A stretch of 37,040 nt of DNA, taken from Fusibacillus kribbianus (GTDB lineage: Bacteria; Bacillota; Clostridia; Lachnospirales; Lachnospiraceae). Location of the stretch: positions 1-37,040 of the forward strand of contig NZ_JASGBQ010000029.1 in the NCBI RefSeq assembly GCF_030053595.1, written 5' to 3'. The position numbers and the translations under genes are program-made. The stretch's first letter is position 1; each line of letters starts with the position of its first letter. The notes under the pieces were generated by a model that saw only the letters and a program-made list of their open reading frames with translations, did not search any database and had not been told where the DNA came from. Below, piece after piece: positions 8,324 to 16,185 of the stretch.

Positions 8324-8365
8324 TCCAAAAAGAAAAGGCCGCTTACCTTATGAGGCAAACGACCT
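8324..8365 (-). terminator. Hairpin with T-run, first copy of a repeated element
   Basis: On the minus strand AGGTCGTTTGCC pairs with GGTAAGCGGCCT (three G-U pairs) and is followed by TTTTCTTTTT. It ends the Spo0A-C-like transcript or attenuates the downstream membrane-protein gene. An almost identical hairpin lies at 15144-15171. Confidence 0.7.
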
Positions 8366-8422
8366 GGATGATTTTATTACTACATTCAAAAAGTGCCTGA
8401 ATCATAAATCTTCCAAAATGTT

Positions 8423-8650
8423 TTATGAAACGGTATTCCGCAGCTTATTCAGCTTATCAGCCAAGTATATAATAACATCTTCCGGGGCGGGACGCTCCCC
8501 ACTGAAAGGAACCTTAGCCCACTCCTTTTGAATTTCTGGATCTTTGTTCATTAACGCAGCGTCTATTGCAATCTGCATTTCAGCGTATACTTTCTCCGGC
8601 GTTGTATTATATCTTCTGGCTACCTCCCTAATGATTTCATTCATATTCAT
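8423..8650 (-). CDS. Spo0A C-terminal-domain-like small protein
   Basis: 75 residues. NEIIREVARRYNTTPEKVYAEMQIAIDAA resembles the Spo0A effector-domain helices ([22 protein letters not shown] in Spo0A), a DNA-binding trihelix. There is no receiver domain, so this is not an intact sporulation regulator. GGGAGG lies 6 bases before the ATG. An operator-like palindrome at 8678-8697 abuts the likely -10 (TATACT), so the XRE repressor next door probably controls it. A DNA-binding role is likely from the fold; the target is unknown. Confidence 0.7.
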   Translation of the reverse strand: MNMNEIIREVARRYNTTPEKVYAEMQIAIDAALMNKDPEIQKEWAKVPFSGERPAPEDVIIYLADKLNKLRNTVS

Positions 8651-8677
8651 AGGAACCTCCCTCTTCTGAAAGTATAA

Positions 8678-8697
8678 TTATTTGTTCTTTAGAACTA
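8678..8697. promoter_or_regulatory. Operator-like palindrome, copy 1
   Basis: TTATTTGTTCTTTAGAACTA, with inverted arms GTTCT/AGAAC two bases apart. It sits directly upstream of a minus-strand TATACT (8676-8671) before the Spo0A-C-like gene and is identical over 20 bases to 9196-9215. Confidence 0.65.
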
Positions 8698-8764
8698 ATA
8701 TATCATATTTAGACCTATAAATACATATTTTTTTGCAGACAAATATCGACACAAAAAGACAGAG

Positions 8765-8796
8765 AAAAAGAAGGGCATATAAAACACCCTTCTTTT
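8765..8796 (-). terminator. Intrinsic terminator after the XRE regulator
   Basis: On the minus strand AAAAGAAGGG and CCCTTCTTTT form a perfect stem around an 11-base loop, ending in a T-run right after the regulator stop. The symmetric stem could also work on the plus strand. Confidence 0.85.
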
Positions 8797-9112
8797 AATC
8801 CTCAACATAAGCCTTTACAGCTTTGACTATTCTCTTTTGTTCGTCTACCGGATACTTCTTTATAGCCTGTGATAATTCATTTGCTACACCATCGACAGAT
8901 CGTGTCACAACATCAACTAAAAGTTTATCCGCAGAAACATCGAGTGCATTTGCAATTGCCACAAATTTATCCAGTCTTACAGTCTTTACTCCGCGCTCTA
9001 TCACACTGATATGTGTCGGACTTAAATCAACGAGGGCTGCCAGATCCTCCTGAGTAAGATTTTTCGCTTCTCTTGCTTCTTTTATTCGCAAACCAACCGC
9101 TTTCAAATCCAT
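8795..9112 (-). CDS. XRE-family (Cro/CI-type) helix-turn-helix repressor
   Basis: 105 residues with a clear HTH_3 domain at about 5-62: GLRIKEAREAKNLTQEDLAALV (helices 1-2), LSPTHISVIERG (recognition helix) and LDKFVAIANALDV. The C-terminal 40 residues are helical, perhaps for dimerisation. The start is set by AGAAGGAGGT 7 bases upstream. Operator-like GTTCT-N2-AGAAC palindromes lie at its own -10/+1 (9141-9151), upstream at 9196-9215, and before the Spo0A-C-like gene (8678-8697), indicating autorepression and control of the neighbour. It is followed by its own terminator, so it is a separate unit within the ICE. Confidence 0.9.
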   Translation of the reverse strand: MDLKAVGLRIKEAREAKNLTQEDLAALVDLSPTHISVIERGVKTVRLDKFVAIANALDVSADKLLVDVVTRSVDGVANELSQAIKKYPVDEQKRIVKAVKAYVED

Positions 9113-9140
9113 TGCAGCACCTCCTTCTGAACGATTGATT

Positions 9141-9157
9141 GTTCTAAAGACATTATA
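9141..9157 (-). promoter_or_regulatory. XRE gene -10 element with overlapping operator (copy 3, imperfect)
   Basis: On the minus strand TATAAT (9157-9152) is immediately followed by GTCTTTAGAAC, a near copy of the GTTCT-N2-AGAAC palindrome. A repressor bound there would cover the start of transcription of its own gene. No good -35 is visible. Confidence 0.55.
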
Positions 9158-9195
9158 TCTTCTGCATTTCAGCTCATACAGAATCTATAAATCAT

Positions 9196-9215
9196 TTATT
9201 TGTTCTTTAGAACTA
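9196..9215. promoter_or_regulatory. Operator-like palindrome, copy 2
   Basis: An exact 20-base repeat of 8678-8697 located between the sortase stop and the XRE promoter. An ATTAA...TTAAT stem with T6 next to the sortase stop (about 9224-9247) may be a weak terminator for the sortase transcript. Confidence 0.6.
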
Positions 9216-9243
9216 CTATAATTGTAAAAAATTAACTGAAGGC

Positions 9244-10053
9244 TTAATTTCCCATGTGTATTCTCCCATGCACCACATACCTGGCATCCTCAAAATCATA
9301 CGCACAGGTAGACAATGTCACGATCCGATCTGATGTATGGATCGCCATTTCCTTCGCCACAAAATCAGACTTTCCACATATCTCCCTCAGCCACTCAGAA
9401 AAATCATGCTTGCTTCCGCAGTTGATCCTGTAAGCACTGGAATCTGCCGTAGTCACATATCCGGAGAATATCTCCAGCTGATACTGCTGATCTCCTACCG
9501 TCAGATTCATAACCGGATGGTCCTCGTAATAACCCTGATCCGCATACTTAATAAGAGTCGCGAACATCTTCCCGCTTGCCATATGATGACCGTAGATGAT
9601 CGTGTTATCATCTGAGAAGTCCTCCGCATTCTCGCAGTCTATGAACAGACAGCCATTTCGGTTATAGGTTCCGTCCGCCAGATGAGACAGGTAATAAACA
9701 TTGTCCTCTCCCTGACAGACCGGATAATCGATCACCGTATCCGGAGAATGTATCCAGGCAACGATATCGCCATTCACTTCCTGAGCCACCTCCAGATTGA
9801 CTATTGAATCCGAATTGATAGATAAGATTTCTTCCTCCGTATTCTCTGCCTCGTTTTCAGAAGAAGCCGGACTTTCATCCGGCTCCTTCACTCTTACCAA
9901 TTCAGCAAGCTCTTTATAGGTTTCATCGCCTGCTTCATATTCCTGCTGTGTGCTGAAGGCTTTCCAGCCAAAGCAGGCCGCCGTGACAAGTCCTGTAAGG
10001 ACCAGACATACCGCAGCCGCTCTGGCAATCTTTCGTTTAGTTGTCCTCTTCAT
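9244..10053 (-). CDS. Class B sortase
   Basis: 269 residues. An N-terminal anchor segment (about 9-29) is followed by an acidic stalk. The sortase B domain has catalytic His156 in IIYGHHM, Cys250 in TLSTC and Arg258 in EDARYV. Sortases cut a C-terminal sorting signal and join the protein to the peptidoglycan or to a pilin Lys. The ATG lies 17 bases inside the 3' end of the adhesin gene, which carries a PKTG-type signal, so that adhesin is the obvious substrate. Class B enzymes next to CnaB proteins are usual on Clostridia ICEs. Confidence 0.92.
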   Translation of the reverse strand: MKRTTKRKIARAAAVCLVLTGLVTAACFGWKAFSTQQEYEAGDETYKELAELVRVKEPDESPASSENEAENTEEEILSINSDSIVNLEVAQEVNGDIVAWIHSPDTVIDYPVCQGEDNVYYLSHLADGTYNRNGCLFIDCENAEDFSDDNTIIYGHHMASGKMFATLIKYADQGYYEDHPVMNLTVGDQQYQLEIFSGYVTTADSSAYRINCGSKHDFSEWLREICGKSDFVAKEMAIHTSDRIVTLSTCAYDFEDARYVVHGRIHMGN

Positions 10054-13000
10054 CCCTCTTTTTTCCCCGACAGATGATATAAACTCCTGCCACGACTGCG
10101 GCTAACGCGCTGACAGCAATTCCGGTCCAGAGTCGGACATTGGCATCGTCCCCGGTCTTAGGTCCATCGGCAGAATTGGAAGTCACAGCGGGTTTCGCGG
10201 TCTCCGGCTTTGGAGTGTTCTCCTTCGGTTTCTCTTCAAGCTGATTTGCCATAACAACGGATATCAGCTGACCGTCCTCAGAAACAGAGAACTCATACAT
10301 GGTATCGTCGATCTGATAGCCTTTCGGTGCATCAAACTCCTGATAGAAGTATTTGCCGAATTCCAACTCAAATTCCGCCACACCATTTTTATCCGTATAT
10401 CCCTCTTTGATGACAGTCTCACCATCAGCACCATAGATTCTAAAGCCTGCATCCGGAAGAAGCTTTTCGGTATCTGCATCCACCTTGGAAATCACAAGTG
10501 TGCCTTTAATTCTGGTATTTGCCATATCTACCGTGATTTCCTGTCCATCACCGGTAATGCTGAAGGCATAGGGAGTATCGTCAAGCACATAACCCTCCGG
10601 CGCTTCATATTCAGCTACTGTATAATCTCCGTAACGAAGTTCGAAGGTTACGATACCATCCTCGCCGGTCTTGCCTTCTGCAACAACAGTTCCCTCCTGG
10701 TCACATACTCGGAAGCCTGCACCGACAAGCTTTTCTCCGCTTGCTTTGTCTGTTTTGAAAATACTGATCTTGCCCTTCATCACCTGATCGACAAAGCCAA
10801 CGCCTGCCTCGTTTTCGATTATCCGGCACTGACCATCCTCAATGATTTCGAACTCATAAACATTTTCATCTAAAACGAAACCCTCCGGCGCAGTCTTTTC
10901 CTTCACCAGGTACTTACCGTAACGGAGTCCATCCATGCGGTAAATACCGCCTTCGCACTCTGTCATTTCTCCAAGGAGAATATCATCTTCGCCGAGCTCA
11001 CCATTTTCATCGGAGTCTGCATAAACTTCAAACACAGCACCTGCCAGGTGATTATCCGGATAATCCTTATCCACCTTAGTCAGTTCCACACTGCCAATGA
11101 TCGGATAATTGATCGCCTTCAGGCCGATAACCTGTTTATCAAAGGTCACTGATAGGAAATGTCTGGCATCAGATAATACATATCCTTCCGGCGCTTCAAG
11201 CTCTGCTACCAGATAATCACCATAAGGAACCTTCTCAAATACAAACTCGCCATTTTCATCGGAAGCTGCGGTTGCAATGGCATGTTCTGCAGTAAGCTCC
11301 ATGGTTCCTTCCCTGAAAATGCCAAAAACAGCACCTGCCATGCCTTTTTCCTCTCCATCTGCCACCTCATCGTTGACCTTCAGGCCTTCGACATGACCGT
11401 ATTTCAATTCATTTTCAATGCCATTTCCTTTGTTCAGAACAACAGTCTGGAGTGCTGTCTCCTGACCTGCATATCGGAAATTTACTTCATAGATGGTATC
11501 ACTTAATACGTAATGGATATCCGTGGTAAGCTCTTTCACGTAGTAGCTTCCGAACGGCAGATCCGACCGGAAGCGAACATTTCCTTCTTCATCTGCAAAT
11601 GTAATCTCCATCAGGCCATCTGCCGGAATCTTGCTGCCATCTGCGGCAATCAGTTCTTCCCTGGCATAAAGGCCAAAGGATACGGCTGTGATCTCACCAT
11701 TCATTCCGATCTGATAAAGTTCATCCTGTTCCATAGCCTTCTTCGCAGACATCTCAAGCTTCTGCCTGTCATTGATAAAGCTTGTGGATGTGGACGTTAC
11801 ACTGATCTCCTGACCGGCATAAATAAGCTCCACCTCCTGTGCTTCGGTATTCAATACGAATCCATCCGGCGCCTGGATCTCAACGATCTTATATTTCCCA
11901 AGGTACAGCTCGCCTGTCTTTGCGAAGCCATCCTCATCGGTTGTGATCTCAGCAACCATTTCGCCAGCTTCTGCACGTACCGTTCCGTCACCGGTTACGA
12001 TATCTTCTGCAGCAATGACCTGGTAGGCGGCTCCGGAAAGCGCCTTTTCTTCATAGACTGCAGAATAAACAGGATCAATAACGCCCCAGCTGCCTTCCTT
12101 ATCAAGGACACCTTCCTCCCCGGCTACATTTACGGAAGCAAATATCTCACCGGATTTTGTGATGGAAATGGTTCCTTTCTGTGCCTGGTCATATGCGGTA
12201 ACAGAAATCACAGTCAGTCCTTCCAGATCTTCATTGTTTTTGGAAGTCACTGTAAAAGGAACCGGTGTGGAATCCAGGACATAGCCATAGGGTGCCTGCA
12301 CCTCAACCAGAGAATACTCTCCGATTTCCAGTTTCTGAGGAGTGATCAGATAACCATCCTCGCTGACATAGAAGGTATCTACAGTCGTAAGTGTCGGATA
12401 CGTGTAACTCATGGAAATCTTTTCGCCCGATGCGTTGTAGATCTCAAAGCCGGCTCCGGTAAGGGGAATCGTCCTGCCGGTTTCCTTATCTGCCTTTACC
12501 ACCTTGATATAAGCACTGTAAGGGGCATTGTTGATCAGATACTTATAGGTTCTTCCGTTCTCTCTGATAAATACCGTGAAATCTCTCATGAACTCGGTTT
12601 CTTCCCACCCCTCAGTCTGATGCACGGTGTAGATACCATAAGGAAGATCCTTTGACTGAGCAAATCCATCGGCATCGCAGACAAGGGTATCCCGTTCCGA
12701 TTCCTTTGCATTTTCAAAGCTGCCTGCCGCTGTCAGATAGATCTGGAATGCAGCACCTTCCTCCGGTGTTTCGATCTGAGTAGAGCCATCATCACTGTGT
12801 TTGATAATGGCAACATTTCCCTTGATCACCTGTTCATGGGATGTAAGGGATGGTGCAGAGTTAAGCTCCACTGTGTAATTTTCAGGATCCGCACCTACGT
12901 GGTATTCCTTCTCATCCAAAAGATACCCTTCGGAAGGAGTGATCTCCCGGATGGTCCAAGTATTGCCGCACACATAATAATCGGTGGTGAAGCTGCCGTT

Positions 13001-14569
13001 TTTATCAGTAGTGTAAGTATCAATCAGCTCACCGTCATGATAAATACCATAAACGGCACCTACCAGAGCTGCGTCTCCCTGAGGCGTCTGTACTTCGGCG
13101 TCTTTCTTTACAATAGTGACATTAAACTTCTTGAGGATGTTGTTGACGGATGCACCGGTTGTTTCCTTCCAGGCAACCGTCACATTCTGATTCTCAGGAA
13201 TGACATAGCGGATCGCTGTATCCACTTCCTCCAGAGTATAACCGGATACCCCGGCAATCAGCACATTCTTGAAAGTTGCAACACCGTTCTTATCCGTTGT
13301 CGCATAGAGATCCACATTGGTTCCGGAGGCACTGATTCCGTAAAGGCGAAATTTCATTCCCTCCGCAAAACCATCCTCCGAGGTCTTGGCCACAGAAAGA
13401 TCCCCCCGTTTTAAGACATTGGCAAACTTCACGGTTGCCGTCTCGCCGGAAGTGATCGTTACCGTCTGCTCTGCCTGGGGCTCATAGCAGCTGGCAACGG
13501 CCTCTGTAACGGTATAGCTTCCAGGAATCAACCCTTCCACAGACACCTCACCGTTTTCTCCGGTTGTCACGGTTTTGATAAAGCCTTCACCCTTGATGGT
13601 CATCTTTACACCTGAAACAATGCCGTCCTCACTGGTTTTTTTAAGTTTCAAGGTTCCTCCCGGAGTACTGACCTTAAAGTCCGCTGTAACATCCGCTGCC
13701 TTTGCCACACCGGTTACAACATCCTGTAATGTCGGACTGCCATAGGGAACCAGAACAGCACTTGCAGAAATGTTGGATGATTTGGTCAGTGTAATGGTCG
13801 GATCCTTCGCAATATACTGATCTGAAATCAAAGTAATGGTATTCCCGGACTTGCTGATCTTCACATTGCTGTCGCTGGATGATACGGAATATCCGCTTAA
13901 AACACCGTTCGGATCGGTAATGGAAAGGATATATTTTCCATCCTGCCACTTCATTTTGTAAGTGCTGCCGTTGGCAAAGCCTGGCTTCACATTCCAGTTT
14001 TTCATAGCGCTTACGATTGCATTGTAGTTTGCTGCCACCTCACTGTTGGCTCCGTTCTTACAATAGGCATTGAAAATGCTGCTGTTTGTTCTGTCATAGG
14101 AGACGGCATCCCGATACCCGGTAACAAATTCCCAGACAAGCATCTGGGTGGCAAGGTGCTTTGCATCACCGGAGCCGCCAAGTGCTCCTGCATTTCCCGG
14201 CTTACCAAAGGCAAGTGCCATTTTTACGGCATTCTTTTTAGCAGAGCCAAGGTTATTCCAGGTATCGGATGCATTCGCTGTCAGGGTGTCACCGGTATGA
14301 AGGCTGGCACCCGGTTCAATACAGTAGGCTTCCTCGCCATTGGCATAGATCTGTGTCGCCGGTTTTCCTGCCCCGCCGTCCGATCCATGTGTTCCAACGA
14401 AGGAATCCTGGAACATAACCTGGGATCCGTTGGACTGGTACACATAGGAAAAGACGATATTGGCGGTTCCGTCCGCCGCAAAAGCGCTGCAGGGAACCGT
14501 TCCTACGATTGCCAGAGCACTTAATACCCCTGCGACAATACGCTTAAACTTATTTTTCTTTGCACTCAT
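10037..14569 (-). CDS. Large thioester/CnaB-repeat surface adhesin, sortase substrate
   Basis: 1510 residues, reading from the N-terminus: a signal peptide (KRIVAGVLSALAIVG...CSAFA); a thioester-domain-like region at about 60-220, with a candidate Cys in EEAYCIEPG and Gln in ATQMLVWEF; then roughly ten CnaB/SpaA-type repeats (for example LKLKKTSEDG, SVELTKVDKD, ISIFKTDKASGE, LVISKVDADTE), each with Lys early and a VxE/YxxxE strand late, as expected for intramolecular isopeptide bonds. The C-terminal sorting signal is GPKTGDD, a hydrophobic helix and a KKRDEEDN tail. The ATG follows AGGAGG by 7 bases. The protein should be wall-anchored by the adjacent sortase and act in attachment to host tissue or to recipient cells. 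Which target is bound is unknown. Confidence 0.9.
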   Translation of the reverse strand: MSAKKNKFKRIVAGVLSALAIVGTVPCSAFAADGTANIVFSYVYQSNGSQVMFQDSFVGTHGSDGGAGKPATQIYANGEEAYCIEPGASLHTGDTLTANASDTWNNLGSAKKNAVKMALAFGKPGNAGALGGSGDAKHLATQMLVWEFVTGYRDAVSYDRTNSSIFNAYCKNGANSEVAANYNAIVSAMKNWNVKPGFANGSTYKMKWQDGKYILSITDPNGVLSGYSVSSSDSNVKISKSGNTITLISDQYIAKDPTITLTKSSNISASAVLVPYGSPTLQDVVTGVAKAADVTADFKVSTPGGTLKLKKTSEDGIVSGVKMTIKGEGFIKTVTTGENGEVSVEGLIPGSYTVTEAVASCYEPQAEQTVTITSGETATVKFANVLKRGDLSVAKTSEDGFAEGMKFRLYGISASGTNVDLYATTDKNGVATFKNVLIAGVSGYTLEEVDTAIRYVIPENQNVTVAWKETTGASVNNILKKFNVTIVKKDAEVQTPQGDAALVGAVYGIYHDGELIDTYTTDKNGSFTTDYYVCGNTWTIREITPSEGYLLDEKEYHVGADPENYTVELNSAPSLTSHEQVIKGNVAIIKHSDDGSTQIETPEEGAAFQIYLTAAGSFENAKESERDTLVCDADGFAQSKDLPYGIYTVHQTEGWEETEFMRDFTVFIRENGRTYKYLINNAPYSAYIKVVKADKETGRTIPLTGAGFEIYNASGEKISMSYTYPTLTTVDTFYVSEDGYLITPQKLEIGEYSLVEVQAPYGYVLDSTPVPFTVTSKNNEDLEGLTVISVTAYDQAQKGTISITKSGEIFASVNVAGEEGVLDKEGSWGVIDPVYSAVYEEKALSGAAYQVIAAEDIVTGDGTVRAEAGEMVAEITTDEDGFAKTGELYLGKYKIVEIQAPDGFVLNTEAQEVELIYAGQEISVTSTSTSFINDRQKLEMSAKKAMEQDELYQIGMNGEITAVSFGLYAREELIAADGSKIPADGLMEITFADEEGNVRFRSDLPFGSYYVKELTTDIHYVLSDTIYEVNFRYAGQETALQTVVLNKGNGIENELKYGHVEGLKVNDEVADGEEKGMAGAVFGIFREGTMELTAEHAIATAASDENGEFVFEKVPYGDYLVAELEAPEGYVLSDARHFLSVTFDKQVIGLKAINYPIIGSVELTKVDKDYPDNHLAGAVFEVYADSDENGELGEDDILLGEMTECEGGIYRMDGLRYGKYLVKEKTAPEGFVLDENVYEFEIIEDGQCRIIENEAGVGFVDQVMKGKISIFKTDKASGEKLVGAGFRVCDQEGTVVAEGKTGEDGIVTFELRYGDYTVAEYEAPEGYVLDDTPYAFSITGDGQEITVDMANTRIKGTLVISKVDADTEKLLPDAGFRIYGADGETVIKEGYTDKNGVAEFELEFGKYFYQEFDAPKGYQIDDTMYEFSVSEDGQLISVVMANQLEEKPKENTPKPETAKPAVTSNSADGPKTGDDANVRLWTGIAVSALAAVVAGVYIICRGKKRDEEDN

Positions 14570-14580
14570 TCACATTCCTC

Positions 14581-15114
14581 CTAAAGAGCTTCTTCCTGCT
14601 TTTTCGCCTGACTCTTAACAGATTTCCCGGGAACAGCCGCCGCTGCTTCCTTCTTTTCCGAGAGCTTTCCCAGCACGGATTCCCGTGTTTTATAGGCCTC
14701 TAAAAGGGCTTTCAGCTCACCGTTAGAGATGGTTCTGTATTCAATCTTCCAGATATATTTCCCATTTTCGTCCTTACCGGTACTTACATTGCGGGCAAGT
14801 CTGGTCTTTCCGGCTTCCGGCAGCTTCATCCAAAGCCCCTTTCCAAACTGATTTTCATGGACCATCTTCGGAGATATCACAAAGGACTCCCAGGGCCGAC
14901 TGTCAGACGGATCCGCATTGGGGATCCTGATCTCCACAAGCTCTTTCCCGTTCTTTGAGGTAAAGGGCTCTCCCATCAGGCCCTTTCCGAATTTGATCGT
15001 TACTTCCTGCTCTGCCCCCACATCAAAGAATTCCCCGGCCGCCATGGCAGCCTCAGCTTCCATTACAAAATCAGGAACATCCGCAGGCATCACATTTTTC
15101 TCATTTGCCATCAT
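14581..15114 (-). CDS. Conserved ICE protein, function unknown
   Basis: 177 residues. Conserved-looking blocks are FVMEAEAAMAAGEFFDVG, EVTIKFGKGLMGEPFTSKNGKELVEIRIPN, and FVISPKMVHENQFGKGLWMKLPEAGKTRL. The last 35 residues are Lys/Ala-rich. The same arrangement occurs in proteins of Tn1549-like elements placed between DUF4366 and CnaB genes. The alternating short strands suggest a compact beta fold, possibly nucleic-acid or partner binding, but there is no diagnostic motif. GGAGG precedes the ATG pair, and the repeated hairpin at 15144-15171 lies just upstream. Confidence 0.7.
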   Translation of the reverse strand: MMANEKNVMPADVPDFVMEAEAAMAAGEFFDVGAEQEVTIKFGKGLMGEPFTSKNGKELVEIRIPNADPSDSRPWESFVISPKMVHENQFGKGLWMKLPEAGKTRLARNVSTGKDENGKYIWKIEYRTISNGELKALLEAYKTRESVLGKLSEKKEAAAAVPGKSVKSQAKKQEEAL

Positions 15115-15143
15115 TCATTTCCTCCAAAATTCGACAAAAGATA

Positions 15144-15171
15144 AGGCCGCTTACCCTCCGGCAAACGACCT
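15144..15171 (-). repeat. Second copy of the repeated hairpin
   Basis: AGGTCGTTTGCC and GGTAAGCGGCCT form the same imperfect stem as at 8336-8365, with a 4-base loop. Here it is followed by TTATCTTTTG, a poor T-run. It lies between the DUF4366 stop and the ribosome binding site of the 177-residue gene and may attenuate or process the mRNA. Confidence 0.7.
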
Positions 15172-15180
15172 GTCATCAAC

Positions 15181-15924
15181 TTACTCTTCCGTTTCGTTTT
15201 CTTCTTCCTCCGGCACTTCATCTTCGTTCTCGTACCCGTCGTCATCATAGAACTCACGGTCCTCATCGATGCCGGTCCGATTCTTCTTCGGCCTGATCTT
15301 CAGCATGTAGTATGCCCCTGCGATCAAAGCACCGATGGCAGCAGAGATTCCAAGCATCGGAAGTGCTGAATTGACCTGGTTTTCTTTTACCGGTGCTGTC
15401 TCAGGTTCCGGATCCGGCTTCTCTTCCTGCCCAGAGATCGTGACCTCCGGAGTGATCACATTTTCTGCCTCCGGCTCCTTACTTTCTTCAAGCTGTGCCT
15501 TTTCCTCATCACTCATCAGATTCATAAGGTCAATGGTATCGACAGCATTTAAAAAATACACGTTTTCACTGCTGCCGCTTCGATCAATGACGATGTAATA
15601 ATAGCTGCCGTCTCTGGTAGTGACCGTCATAAACTGCATTTTTCCGGAAGCTTCTTCATCCAGATCATCCACCAGAGTGAGATTTCCATTCGGTGTTAAT
15701 GCACCGGATACATCACGGTCACTCGCAGAGGTTTCACTTTCGTTATTCTCTTCCTCCTTTGTCCCTTCTGTGATTGTTTCCTCCACTACGACCGCCGGAT
15801 TCTGCTTCTGATCGGCATTCTCATTGGACTGAGCAAATACCGGAGTCGTGCTTCCGCAGGCCATAAATGCGGCCATTGACACTGCAGCCATGCCTGCTGC
15901 CCATCTCTTTTTCAGCTTAATCAT
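15181..15924 (-). CDS. DUF4366 membrane protein
   Basis: About 247 residues starting MIKLKKRWAAGMAAVSMAAFMACG, a secretion signal with a possible lipobox-like AAFMAC. A low-complexity acidic linker follows. The conserved block GKMQFMTVTTRDGSYYYIVIDRSG...ENVYFLNAVD is diagnostic for DUF4366. A membrane segment comes near residue 200 (LPMLGISAAIGALIAGAYYML), and the tail is very acidic. I trimmed the start to this Met because GGGAGGAG precedes it and it overlaps the upstream stop by 8 bases. The family belongs to the Tn1549-type transfer region; a structural role in the envelope complex is likely but unproven. Confidence 0.85.
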   Translation of the reverse strand: MIKLKKRWAAGMAAVSMAAFMACGSTTPVFAQSNENADQKQNPAVVVEETITEGTKEEENNESETSASDRDVSGALTPNGNLTLVDDLDEEASGKMQFMTVTTRDGSYYYIVIDRSGSSENVYFLNAVDTIDLMNLMSDEEKAQLEESKEPEAENVITPEVTISGQEEKPDPEPETAPVKENQVNSALPMLGISAAIGALIAGAYYMLKIRPKKNRTGIDEDREFYDDDGYENEDEVPEEEENETEE

Positions 15925-16183
15925 GATATTCCATCTCCTCCCTGCCGGAATCGGAACCGGCATAAACCTCTTTCTGAACTTCCGTAAGCTTGTGAAGTGT
16001 CTCCATGACATCGCCCTTTCCAGCCATCTCGCGAATGACCCTGGCAATCTCTTCATCGCAGAGCTGCCGTTCCAGCTCCAGAAGCGTTTTCAGATACTCC
16101 TCCAGCTCGCGGATACGAGCCCTCGTTTTCTTAATGTCCTCGCGGACCTTTACGATCTTCTTATTCAATTTCAAATCCTCCAT
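15917..16183 (-). CDS. DUF4315 family protein
   Basis: 88 residues. The N-terminal half is a charged coiled coil (KIVKVREDIKKTRARIRELEEYLKTLLELE), followed by EEIARVIREMAGKGDVMETLHKL, characteristic of DUF4315 proteins in CTn elements. It starts 2 bases after the NlpC/P60 stop and overlaps the DUF4366 start. Probably a small structural or accessory part of the transfer complex; the function is not established. Confidence 0.85.
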   Translation of the reverse strand: MEDLKLNKKIVKVREDIKKTRARIRELEEYLKTLLELERQLCDEEIARVIREMAGKGDVMETLHKLTEVQKEVYAGSDSGREEMEYHD

Positions 16184-16185
16184 AT

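Noticed and set aside
9217-9222. Plus-strand TATAAT after the second operator
   Set aside because: No gene follows on the plus strand and no fitting -35 is seen; probably chance in an AT-rich gap.
11513-13414. Long plus-strand open frames (380 and 205 residues) inside the adhesin gene
   Set aside because: They are antisense to a clearly coding CnaB-repeat gene; the repeats keep the opposite strand open. No ribosome binding site or family resemblance.
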